Shown: positions 28,427 to 39,539, counted from the stretch's first letter. The stretch is DNA of 64,000 nt from Darksidea phi (GCA_030770425.1 JASJFT010000228.1:1-64000), one strand, 5' to 3'. Numbers and translations are program-made. The notes: a model not told the origin generated them from the letters alone.

Positions 28427-28976
28427 TCACAATTCGATCTCAGCTAAGCCCTTCGTCGCCTTAGTGTCTTCCCATTTCCCAGCCTGGGCTGTGAATATGG
28501 TGGCTGTCGCATCGAATGTATCGAGCCTAATGAGTTCCAAGTTGTCCATATCCTTCAAATCGTAACCACCCTGTCTGCCAATAACCATCTTCCCTTTCTC
28601 CACACTTTTATCCAGGATGGCGAAGAAATGGACATTAATGTCCGCTGCATCTTCCGGCTTGCTTTTGAGCCATTCTGCGAGTTCCTTTCCTGTCTTGCCT
28701 ATGAATGGCGATTTGTACGAGGACACCGGTGGCTTCGTGCCTTCTGCAATGGATTTGCCAGGCACCGATTTGGGCGCGTCTGAGTAGTCATCGAAGGAAG
28801 ACGGCAACCATAAGCAATTCTCGGAGAACTCCGTTCCCCTGAATGCCTCTTCTAGTGTCTTGTTGAGTTGCTATGGAAAGGCATTAGTACTGCTCTGTGC
28901 GATACTCTGATGCACTCACGTCAGTGGAAACGTCCACGAGAACGAACAGAGCGAAAGGGGGGCGCATGAACGGCAT
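28427..28976 (-). CDS. Two-exon gene for a 166-aa protein of unknown function
   Basis: Exon 1 is 28,976-28,920 and exon 2 is 28,870-28,427; the stop is TGA at 28,427-28,429. The 49-bp intron (28,871-28,919) has a GTGAGT donor, a TACTAAT branch site and a CCATAG acceptor, and splicing keeps the frame. The product starts MPFMRPPFALFVLVDVST, a hydrophobic strand, followed by a charged helix and WLPSSFDDYSDAPKSVPG. A later HFFAILDKSVEKGKMV strand looks like part of a small soluble alpha/beta fold. There is no signal peptide. It is faintly reminiscent of DUF6924 proteins, but I cannot confirm that. An in-frame ATG at 29,082-29,084 would add 36 residues; I prefer 28,976 because the added part looks unstructured. 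There is no RIP damage. It is divergent from the secreted-protein gene 1.5 kb away. Confidence 0.7.
28871..28919 (-). other. Intron of the 166-aa protein gene
   Basis: It is 49 bp on the minus strand: donor GTGAGT, branch TACTAAT 15 nt before the acceptor, acceptor CATAG. Its length and signals are typical of ascomycete introns. Both exons share one frame when it is removed. Confidence 0.85.
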
Positions 28977-29084
28977 GTCTGATTCAGAATGTATCTCGCT
29001 TATCTGATGCTTTTTTCGAGGGTTCGTGTGAAGATTTCCATGACCAACAAATGTTCTGTAATATAATCTCCTCTCAGCCCCCAT

Positions 29085-29943
29085 GACGTCACTGCTTTGC
29101 GGAGAGTGGACTGGGGCTGTGTAACCTGTAACCTCTCATCCTCCCCTTAAACTTCTTTCTAATGAACTTTCTTATGATTCAGTCAGCATGAGCTGATTTT
29201 GGATCATACAGGTTCTGATGTAACCAGTGCGACGGAAAGCCACACAGGAGGAACTGGCCCCTCGGTCTCCGTCGTCAGCGCCAAGATTCGCGATGATAGT
29301 TTCGCGACACTCAGTAGCTCGCAACATTGTCCTAATCATTGATTAAGCGGAGAATCCCTGTGGTTTCCGCCCATTCTTTCTTAATCAACGAATACGTAGA
29401 ATATTCGTTTCTAGTAAGCGGTTAAGGCGAGGTGCCGTAGTGCTGATCTTGTTCTTCCCTACCGTTCTTGTTTGGGACCATGGTATGAGAGACAAACGTC
29501 GCGCCTGCCTCGCACCATGCTTCCCCAGTTGAGGGCCTCAGTTGGAATTGATGAACACATTCTCAGCACAAGATAAAAGCCCTTCTCGGTCATAAGGCTT
29601 GTTGTTCTCCATTTCTCCTTCAAAGAAGCATCGAATCCTATAATATCTCTTAATCAACCTCCTTTCGCCTGCTTTTGTACTTGTAGTCGGCTGCAATCCA
29701 GAGATGGTGAACCATCTTTCTTCCTTCCGGTTGTGTTGAGCCAAGAAGTACGAACAATGCACGCGCCTCGTAGAATTGCCTGGCTCCATATCCTAGTAAG
29801 TCCCTCAACCAGCATGAACCATGATTAGATACTATGAAAAACAACGTATAAGCGTGATTACCCCACCTTACACACGTAACTATGTATAGAGACTTGAAAC
29901 GGAACATGTGTATAGAAGCCAATCGCATCATGCGTACCTACCT
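29085..29943. other. Non-coding stretch between the divergent genes
   Basis: Balanced composition with no RIP. I see no convincing coding frame: the short minus-strand ORFs at 29,538-29,789 and 29,650-29,931 overlap each other and look like chance. The stretch contains one inverted repeat (29,339-29,388) and probably the upstream region of the minus-strand gene. No tRNA or other RNA gene was recognised. Confidence 0.6.
29339..29388. repeat. Inverted repeat, 9-bp arms
   Basis: ttgattaag (29,339-29,347) pairs perfectly with cttaatcaa (29,380-29,388), with 32 bp between the arms. Just inside, gcgg and ccgc are also complementary but not at matching distance. It could be an operator-like site, a decayed short transposon, or chance. 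Confidence 0.4.
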
Positions 29944-30187
29944 ACCCATACGCCCGTATGACTTGGCCGCCTCTCACTAGGGCTGAAACCGGCCCTATAC
30001 CAAAACGACAATTCCATCTGAACCCCCAAATCAGCCCTCCTGTCCGAGGTGGCGTGAAGTACAATACCCATACGCCCGTATGACTTGGCCGCCTCCAATT
30101 AGGGCTGAAACCGGCCCTATACCAAAACCACAATTCCATCTGAACCCCCAAATCAGCCTTCCTGTCGGATGTGGTGTGAAGTACAGT
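29944..30187. repeat. 122-bp tandem duplication upstream of the secreted-protein gene
   Basis: Unit 1 (29,944-30,065) and unit 2 (30,066-30,187) are head to tail and differ at only a handful of positions. Each begins with acccatacgcccgtatga, which contains the palindrome catacg-cc-cgtatg, followed by a segment with ggctgaaaccggcccta. A partial echo of the palindrome (cgtacgcccgta) lies near 30,262. Most differences are not C-to-T, so this duplication was not hit by RIP, as expected for a repeat well below the RIP length threshold. It lies 270-510 bp upstream of the ATG at 30,458. Confidence 0.9.
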
Positions 30188-30379
30188 CATTCTTCATACA
30201 ATTTGTCTAGAGGATATATCTTCGTCTACAAGGATCCAGATGTCTCATCCGGTTTCAAGGCGTACGCCCGTAGGATGCACCATGACATTTATGACGCCAA
30301 TCTGTCCTTCCCCATGTTCAAGTAGCACAATTTCTTATGATAGTTTCCAAGCCGTGAGGTATACCTTGCGAACACGAGG

Positions 30380-30386
30380 TATAAAA
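30380..30386 (+). promoter_or_regulatory. TATA box of the secreted-protein gene
   Basis: tataaaa lies 72 bp upstream of the ATG at 30,458. A pyrimidine-rich leader (tttcttcttccactctcattctcc in two parts) precedes the start, a common arrangement for strongly expressed fungal genes. Confidence 0.55.
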
Positions 30387-30457
30387 CTATGAATGTCTGC
30401 TCAAGCCTCTAAGTCAGTTCAAATCTGCAGTTTCTTCTTCCACTCTCATTCTCCAAG

Positions 30458-32055
30458 ATGCCTCAAAGTACCGTATTTCTCATCTCAAGCTTGCTTGCCC
30501 TTGGTGGTGTTAGTGCTTTGAGCAAGGCCGTGGAGGTGCGATACCATCCACGTGACCTCCAAAAGCGTGCAGAGGTAGACTGTGGAACATGGGTCATGCA
30601 ATGTGGTGGTGTCCGGGGCGGAGATGGAACGGGGATTGAAGAGCTTTGCAACAAGTATGTTATGTTCTCCGTAACTCCCTCAAGGCTTTCGACTAATACC
30701 ACAAAGTGCCTGTTTCTTTCAAAAGCACATGTACAGTGGCGATGGCCCCTACGTTGGGACGTACAATACGGCTGTTGATGGTGATCACAATCGTGCTCAT
30801 TCTGGTTGCCAGGTCGATGGTAAGTCTGTCTGCAAGTTGATGCCGTTCAGTCAGAAGTAAGTTGATTCTCTCGACTCATCATGGAGCACGCTGATGTCAT
30901 GCGTAGAATTTTGGATGGGTTCAATTGTGAGTCACATACCTTGGAAGAAAGAGGCCGTGTTACTAAATTGCAAAGTGAACGATCCGACCTGCGAGGAATT
31001 TCCTATGGCGGATTGGTCGCAACCCGATTTTGAAAATGGCAAGGGCCAGCCGCGAAACGCTTTGCGATGTGTAGAACGCAAAATAAACTCAGGTATGGGT
31101 GGACCGTTAATGTTTGTGATCTTAAACAAAATTGACATTGTCAGCTGGTGGTGGCCAATGGTTGTCTTTCCGAGACGGAAAAGGAGATCAACCGAAGCGC
31201 ACATGCGATGGTCCGATGAACCAAGACAACACCGATTGTGAGTATTACCGGGAACAAATCTCTTTCAGACAAAAGACTAACTGAAATTTCACCTTTAGAC
31301 AAGTTCACGATTGAGATGAACACTGATAATGCAAATCAAGAGTAAGGTGGCTTTCGATCAAATGCAAATTCCACATGCTAAGGCACAGCAGTCTCCTTGG
31401 CTACTGTCTTTCGGATTCCCAGGGGCCAGCAAATCCAGACCCACATGAGTTTTGTATGTACAACAAGAAAAAGTCGTTCGAAGGGTTGTTTTACTGACAT
31501 CCACTACCCTTAGACATGGACACATTCTCCAGTCCGAACGGTGCCAACCATTTCCCAATGCAAAGTTCCGATAACCTTTACGATACCGCAGCTAAATGGT
31601 CTGGTCTTTTCCAAGTTGACCTTATTTGGCAATGCAGAGTAGAAATCCTGCGGACAGCGGGAGACAGCTATTCTGTGTCCATGCACGACGCCGTCGAGGA
31701 CAAAGAGCTCGCAAGGGCCGCCCAGGGCTTACACAACGACGGAGAAAAGATTGTTCTCTCTCCTGCGGATAGTGCTCATGATTGGCCCGATCTCTGGATC
31801 ATCCGTACTGGGGAGATGGGAAAAGGAGGCACCCCGGGGAGCAGAATCGACTTTGTATCTGCACACACCGCTGACGGTGAGAACCCCATGAAAGACTTCA
31901 AATTCACTACTGAAAGCCAGGGGTGGGATCCTCGGCACAAGCAAGTGGATGACTCTAACAAGGGATACTACTGCGATGTGCCCAACATTAACGACAGCTC
32001 GGAGAACGGGCCGTCGCAGCAGATAACCTGCTACTACCCTTGTTCCGTCTTTTAG
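30458..32055 (+). CDS. Eight-exon gene for a secreted NucA/NucB nuclease-like protein (398 aa)
   Basis: Exons: 30,458-30,654; 30,737-30,856; 30,907-30,926; 30,976-31,092; 31,145-31,237; 31,299-31,341; 31,389-31,453; 31,514-32,055. They total 1,197 nt in a single frame ending TAG. All seven introns (47-82 bp) are GT-AG. The product starts with a signal peptide (MPQSTVFLISSLLALGGVSA), then a short pro-segment ending in Lys-Arg (Kex2-type site, about residue 37). A Cys-containing N-terminal part follows, then CEEFPMADW (about residues 117-125) and RCVERKINSAGGGQW (about 141-155). This spacing of C-D/E-E-F/Y-P before R-C-V...N..GG is that of NucA/NucB-type secreted deoxyribonucleases; some fungal homologues are fused to chitinases. 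The last 180 residues, with a Cys pair at the end (CYYPCSVF), I do not recognise. Nuclease activity is inference. It is unmutated, although RIP-saturated DNA begins about 110 bp after the stop. Confidence 0.75.
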
Positions 32056-34095
32056 GGTTTAGCTATAGAAATTTTTTTGTCTTCTATAAAGGAAACACCG
32101 CTCACTATATTCTCGTTCTCTTCAATTATCAGGGTCTTACTAAGTGCTACACGTTTGCTCAACCTATCTTTTCTTTAGATTTATTATTATAGCTATATAT
32201 AGAATAAGCTTTACTCCTATATCCCTTTACTTCTAAACTTTACTAAAATCTCCTTACCGCTTACGAGAATCTAATAGTTCTAACCTAATAACTTTAGTAA
32301 CTTAAGATTAGTATATTAGAAATATAGAAGATATTAGGATATATAAAACTAATAGTATATATTAATTCTCTTCGACTCTTTCTCTATAGACCTATTCTCT
32401 TCGTAATTATACTTATTCTCTAATAGCGCTAATACTATAGACTCTTCTCTCTATCGAACTAGCGCTTAGCGAGACTTATTCTTATATTTACCTAGACGTA
32501 GTTAATAATTTAAGCGTCTCGTTCGAAGTAAAGTCTTATTTAATCGGGTATATCTAAAATATAGATCTCTTCTAGTAGTCCCTCTAAAACTCTTAGTATC
32601 TATTATATCTCTATAGGTAATTTTACCGAACTAAAGATCTAGATAAACTACTACTAAGATACTAGATAATCTCGATCGAGAGAAGAGATAGTATAGAATA
32701 TCTTAATATAGCTAAAGTATCTCGTTACGCTAGAAGGCTTTTAATAGTATTCTTTATTACCCGGCGAAACTCTCGAGCTCGTATCCTCCTATAACTACTA
32801 AGATCTTACTAAAAGCTTTAGTCCGTATTTAGATAAAGGATAATAGCTAATATTAAAGTAGCGATAATTAAATAGTATTAAAGAAATAATTAATAGTAAG
32901 AGTAATACTATAAAGCTCTTTATTAGAGACTCGCGCCCTAAATAATAATAGATATAGATTCGTACTATAGTATTATAACTCTATATACTAATAAATTAAA
33001 GATTTAGAAGATCTAGATTATAAGTCTATCTTACTATTAGATATATCTTACGACTTATAGATAGATATTAGCCGTAGTCTACTAAATTTCGAGACTTCTA
33101 ACTTATATTAGGCGCTTTTTCTTATAAAGATAAAGATAGAGAACTATAAATATTATAATTACTATAATAATAGTAATAATAATATCTATAATTCTATCTA
33201 AACTAATAGATTTAGAATATTTTTAATTTTATACTTTATATCCTCTCCCTCTTCTAGGAGCTTAGACTACTACTCGACGTAATATTATATTAGCTTCTAA
33301 GCTAGCTATATTTTTTATAACTCTAATTACCTTATTATATTTTAATATTTTAATATCTTATATAATAGTATAGGTAGTAACTATAGAATAATAATAGCTT
33401 TTAATTTACTAATAATATATATAAATAGTTAAACGTATTAATAATACTAAACCCCTTACTAATAATAATAGTAAGATAATCTATACTAGGCTACTTCTTA
33501 GTCCTCTACTTACTAGTAACCTTTCTAGCTAGGTATCCCTATTATTTATCCTATCTATTCCTATCGGTTTCTTTATATTTAATCCTTTATACTATTATTT
33601 ATATTATATTTACTATAAATACTAGCTCTATCTTCTATATTAGATATTAGTTTCTTTAATAGTCTACTAAGAAGACTAATTTTTTTCTCTTAAATAATCT
33701 TTCTTATATAAGCTTATCCTCTAGTCTATATAGATAGTATAGCTATCTTTTAATAAAACGTCTATTCTTATTATATAGGGTCTTAGATAGGAATATATTA
33801 TAGATAACTACTAATAGCTATATAAGAATCCTATTACTACTTATTCCCTCGAATATATCTAATATATAGTTAGTTTTATACTAATAATTATTATAATTAA
33901 GAAGCTTTATTAGTAGTATTTCCCGTCTATAGTATCGGAGACGCTCTACCGTAATATTTAAAAGGTTTAGAGCGCTATACTTAAATAGTCTATTCTACTC
34001 TTATTCCTACTAATAGTCCTATTAAAGGACTAGATAAACGATCGTTAGCGAAGATATATAATTAGTAGGTATTAATAGTAAGTTTAAGGAAGAGG

Positions 34096-34165
34096 TAAGA
34101 AAGCTAGCTAAGAATAAGAGATAGATATAGTAAGAAAGCTAGCTAAGGATAAGAGATAGATATAG
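34096..34165. repeat. 35-bp unit, two tandem copies
   Basis: taagaaagctagctaaga at 34,096 and its near-identical copy at 34,131 (taagaaagctagctaagg) each run on to the same agatagatatag end. They differ by about one base. Confidence 0.8.
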
Positions 34166-35460
34166 TAAATAGAATACTAGTATTATTACGGGTAATTCTT
34201 ATACTATAGATAGTAGTATTAGTATATTAACTTCTTACTATTACTATTAATCTTCTAACTAGACTCTATAGTTTAGTATTATATATTATTTCTCGTCTAG
34301 CGTCTTAATATTCGAAATATTATCTTATTACTTATAATTAATAGTATTATATATAGCTTTATAGCTTTATTATCGTATATAAGGTATAGATATAATACCT
34401 CTACTATATATAAACTTCTACTATATTTCGTATAAACCTTTTAAAGAGACTTCTATTATATAAATCTAAATTAAATACTTTATATCCTCTTAAATATAAC
34501 TCTTATCTATTTTCTAGTTAATATAAACTAAAATAGTATATTATAGATATACTCTTAAATAAATACTATTTCTATACTTCTTACTCTTTTATTTTAGGAA
34601 GTAATACGAGGTATAAAGTAATCTTAGATTTATATATTTATTTAACTTTTTTTTATTTTAAGATAATAGAGTTTAAAAATAGTATTTTCTAATTAAAGAT
34701 CTTAGAACTAGTTTTAAGCTTATTACTAGTATTTAATCTATTATTCTCTTAAGTTATTATTCTTATAGAAGATTACTTATTATTATCTTATATAATTTAT
34801 TATATTATTCTATTTTTCTTTTATATACTATATCTTATATTTTAAAATATTTATAATCTTTTTATTTATACTATAAATATCTTTTAAAATTTTTTATTAA
34901 GTTATTATACTATAATATAAAGCTAGTAGCTAAGATATAATTAATAAATAATTTTAAATATAACTATAATATTAGAAATAGAACTACGTATCCGATTTAA
35001 TTTAAATTAATAGATAAAAAGTCTATCTTTAATCTATTACGGCCTATTTCCTAGATAATCTAGTTATTTTACTTATTTTTTATTTCGATTAGTAGATTAG
35101 ATAATCCTAAGAATTAGTCTAATAGCTAGTTAGCTTATTTAGTATATTAAGTTCTATTTAGATATAAGAATCTCTTATTCTTCTATTCTTATAGTACTAT
35201 CTTAGAATAGCTTTAATATACTAATTTTACTATTAGTTAATTAAAAGATTATCTTAACTATTATAACTTCTAGTTAATTATATTTAGTTCTAGAATTTTA
35301 TATTATTCTTAAATCTCTAATTTTTAGTTAAAGATAGTAGTTAAATATTAATTCTAAAATTTCTAAAGATTTATTACGAAGTAAGATACGAGCGTAGTAT
35401 ATATATTTAAATCTACTAAAGTAGAATATCCCTATTAGTTCTATAAGTAATTAGTAGTAA

Positions 35461-35526
35461 TTACTAGAATAGATTAGAGAAATTACTAGAATAGATTAAA
35501 GAAATTACTAGAATAGATTAATAATA
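35461..35526. repeat. 22-bp unit, three tandem copies
   Basis: ttactagaatagatta followed by agaaa is repeated at about 35,461, 35,483 and 35,505, with single-base differences. Confidence 0.8.
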
Positions 35527-36110
35527 TTACTTTATTTAGATAGATAATATTTAAATATCTAATAGCTAATTATTTTATACTACTATAGGGCTATATCTAA
35601 TTACGAAGACTATAGACTTTTTAGCTACTTCTTTAACTATATCTTATTAAAATCTACTATACTATATAAATAACTAATATAGTAACTAATATCTAGACTA
35701 ATACTTTTATATATATATAGATATTATTCTTTCTATTAAGAATACTTCTATTTAGTACTTATATCTTTAATATAACCTACTAGCCCCTTCTATACTTAAT
35801 ATAATAAGGTTTTACTAGCTTTTTATAATTAGTTTAAGAATAATAAATAGAAGTACTAGTATTTATTATACTACTTAACTAGATATAAGAGAGCTTAAAC
35901 TAGTTATAATAATAAACCTTTTATATAAAGTAGTACTTTCTCTTCTTCCTTAAAGTAGCTTAATTTTAGTCTACTTTCTTAACTTTTATTACTAATACTA
36001 GTATCTAGCTTAAGTATTTTAAGCGTATCCTTTATACTATAAATAGATTCTACTACTTAGTTATTACTATTATCTTAATTAATCTTTTAAGTAAGTAATA
36101 ATCTATCTTC

Positions 36111-36410
36111 CTCTTAATTATTATACTTTACTTAGTCTAATCTCTAGTATATTATACTAATTTTACTTTTTTCTTAGTTATTATACTTTACTTAGTCTAA
36201 TCTTTAGTATATTATACTAGTTTTACCTTCTTCTTAGTTATTATACTTTATTTAGTCTAATCTCTAGTACGTTATATAAGATCTACCTTCCTCTTAGCTA
36301 TTATATTCTACTTAATCTAATCTTTAGTATATCGTTCTAGATCTATCTTTCTCTTAGTTATTATACTCTACTTAGTCTAATCTTTAATATATTATATTAA
36401 TTTTAGATAA
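36111..36410. repeat. 60-bp minisatellite, five tandem copies
   Basis: Units start about every 60 bp (36,111; 36,171; 36,231; 36,291; 36,351). Each contains ttagttattatactttact followed by tagtctaatct, with C/T and G/A differences. A multiple of three (20 codons) fits a repeated protein segment upstream of the DUF6570-like part of the Helitron protein, in the same orientation. Confidence 0.85.
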
Positions 36411-36439
36411 TAATATAGATATTAGTTATAATATTAGTT

Positions 36440-39400
36440 TTAATAAATATATTCTTACTATTAATAACTTTAAGAAAGCTAAATCTTATATATATAATCT
36501 TTCTTCTATTCTACCCTAAATTAACTTTAATAAGAATAATTATTTAAATAACTAAGTAATATTAGACTTAGATAAAGTCTTAATTAATAAGTTTTATAAA
36601 AAGTTAAATAAAGAATAGATATAGATATATACTATCTATAATTATTACTAGTTTTAAATTAGAATATATAACTATAAATATCTAGTATATTATAATAATA
36701 AAGTTAAGTACTCTAATAACTCTAATTAGATTCTACTTTACGGGGCTATAAATAGTATAGACCTTAGTCTATTACTAATTACTTTTTTACTTCTAATAAA
36801 CGTAGAGGAGATACTAATAGTCTAAGTATATATTTTTATAAAAATTTAGTAGTATTATAGTTTATAATAGAAATATAGAAATTATATCTACTATTTTATT
36901 ATAAATATTAATTAGATATTTTATAAACTTCCTCTTTTACTTTTTAAATTAGATATTATTATTCTTAAACTACCCTAATTAAATAATAATAATAGAGATA
37001 TAATCGACTATTAGTTTAAAAAGAATTTTAAGGTATACTAATTAATTATACTTTAGTAGCTATTCTTCTTAAAGTATAATTATTTTAGTTATTATAATAT
37101 TAAAATTAATTATAATACTATTTAATAGCTTTTTATAGACGTATTTATTAATAATTAGTTTTTTAAGATTAAGTATAATAATAGATTATACTTAATACTA
37201 GGTACTAGACCTAATATATAAGTAGATTATTCTAGTCTATTTTATACTTCTATAGGTACCCTACTTATATAGACTATATCTATTCTACTTAGAAATATAG
37301 CTAATATCTTATCTAATACTAGTAGTACTTCTATAGTATTCTCTTTTTTATTAATTAATTTTAGCGGATCGTATATAAGTTAATCTATATTAAAGAAGTT
37401 TATTAATAATATAGAATCTAACTATAGTAGTCTAGATCTTACTAGCTCGAATAATAAAGATATAGAAGTAGATATATTAGCTATACCTAATCTTCTTCTA
37501 GATATAGAAGAGTTTAAAACTCTCTACTAGTAAATATAAAGTCGAAGAGAAGCTATATATCTTACTATAAGTTCTATCTACTAGATACCTATTATAGAAT
37601 TTAATAATTAGAAGTCTCTTCTTAATCTTATCTTTCCTATTTTTTATTCGACTAGTACTACTAATTTTATATAACCCTAGTAGTATATAATAGACTATTT
37701 TATATATATTTATTATATTATATACTATAAAAATAGATAATTTATATACTACTCTTAGTTTTAATTTATTATATTTAATACCCTTTTATAGAGGTAGACT
37801 ATAATTAAGACTAATTTCTTTATTAATTATATAATAAATATTAATTCTATTATTATAAAGAATATTAAAGTTATATTTAATAATATTAATAATAGTTTAT
37901 AACTAATTAATTCTATTATTTATTATTCTACTATAATTTAGGAATCTTATATATATTAGATATAAAAGAGTAAAAATCTTAAGACTATAGTATATTCTAT
38001 CTTAACTCTTTCTAGATTAGAGACTAATATTAAGACTAATACTAACTATATTATAGATTTATTAGCTATTCTCTCTATATCTCTTTATTATATACTTTAT
38101 TATAGATTATTATTAATATAATCTACTATAATTTATACCTTAGTTTAAAGAGTAAAAAACTATTACTTTTATATAGTATATATAACTTATTTAAAACTTT
38201 ATCTAATACTATTCTTATATTATATTATACTAGTTCTATTAATAATTTAAACTATTTAAAAACTATATTATTAAGCTAAAGTTTAAGATTATTAATTTAT
38301 AAAATTAATATAAATAGTAAGAATATAGGAGTACTTATAATTATAATCTTTATTTCTATTATTATACTCCTAGCTTAGACTATAAGCTAAGTAGCTAGAG
38401 TATAGAGTTTTTAAGAAACTAATTTACTTAGTATTAGAAATATTATATTAGTATTATCTATTTAAAACTAGATACTTAGAATATACTAGAAGATAGATTA
38501 CTATTATTATTACTATTTAAGTAGATAATATTTAACTTTAAAGAACTAGCCTTTATTTTTACTTACTACTATTTCTATTATTATTAAAGTTTATATTATA
38601 AGAAGAAAAATAAAATAACTAAATAAGAGATTTATTACTTTAATATACTATAGCTACTTAACTTAGATCTATAATTTAAAAAGATTCTAAAAAAGATCTA
38701 TCTTTATCTTTAATTTTATTAAAATTATCTCTAACTTAATATATATAACTAGGTTATAGCTCTTAGCTAGTATATAAATATAGATATCTAGTTCTATATT
38801 AATACTATTAGAATAATAGAGTATATAGGGGTTTATACTATAAAGAAAGAAATACTAACTCTATTTTATAAAAAGATAGTAGTCTAAGTTCTTTCTTATT
38901 TAAATAATAAAAATATACTTTTCTCTTTTACTTCTAAGCTCCTAAATAAATTTACTAACTAATAGGACTATAGTATTTAGAAAATCTATTATATTCTCTT
39001 TAATTTACCTATAGTTTACTACTCTTAAGTAGTAGTTAATATTAATTATTACCTTAAGATAAAGTATTTAACTACTTTTATCTTTTAAAATTAGTAATAA
39101 GAGGTATTTAATACTCCTAAAGATAATAATAATAATTAAGTTTCTTTTTAATAAGATTAATTACTCTTTATTAAATATAAAGAGCGACTAGCTATACTTA
39201 AAGAGATTAACTATTTTAACTTTCTTCTTTATTATATCTACTATTTACCTTTTAAGTATTAAGCTTAAGTAAAGCTATATATTTTAAAGTACTATTCTCT
39301 TTATTTACCTATAATATATACTAAAGACTTTACTTATATTATACTAATACTTTACTATTCTTTCTATTTAATTAAGAATATTAAGTATATTAATAGTAAG

Positions 39401-39539
39401 AATTTTATTATTTATATAGAAGTCTATTATAAGTATAAAACTTCGTATATATATATTTTTAGTACTTATTATAGATCTATAGAATTAGAGACTAAAGAAG
39501 AGAATTCTAAGTAGAAAAATATAGATTTAAAGAATAACT
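36440..39539 (+). mobile_element. Helitron, N-terminal part (DUF6570-like and Helitron-like region), RIP-degraded
   Basis: With TAA/TAG read as Gln, the plus strand gives a DUF6570-like segment around 36,860-37,120. A KYRNYIYYFIININQIFYKL-like stretch is followed by FKLDIIILKLPQ and a region like QLFFLKYNYFSYYNI, matching the order seen in fungal Helitron-type proteins that carry a PIF1 helicase. The body continues to 39,539, where gypsy copy B is inserted. The frame resumes at 53,925 in the PIF1 helicase. The 5' end of the Helitron was not found. No rolling-circle Rep His motif can survive here because CA, and so every His codon, is gone. Confidence 0.65.
39535..39539. repeat. Target-site duplication of gypsy copy B (left copy, taact)
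   Basis: taact directly precedes the LTR at 39,540 and recurs directly after the other LTR at 53,920-53,924. Confidence 0.85.

Larger units (their letters stand above)
32056..36439. other. Island border and unidentified RIP-degraded DNA before the Helitron body
   Basis: From the stop at 32,055 to about 32,165 CA and TG still occur (last clear one in ctcaacctatc). After that they vanish. No domain was recognised between 32,170 and 36,440. It may be the 5' part of the Helitron that follows or a separate element. It contains three tandem repeats, listed separately. Confidence 0.6.

Noticed and set aside
29538..29931. Two overlapping minus-strand ORFs of 83 and 93 aa
   Set aside because: They overlap in different frames and have no signal peptide, domain or convincing intron signals; they look like chance ORFs in non-coding DNA.
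29942..30325. 82-aa and 81-aa ORFs across the tandem duplication
   Set aside because: They come from the duplicated 122-bp unit read on both strands. The repetition of the peptide merely mirrors the DNA repeat.
30463..31323. Minus-strand ORFs over the secreted-protein gene
   Set aside because: They are shadows of the plus-strand exons, which have a signal peptide, consistent GT-AG introns and a single joined frame.
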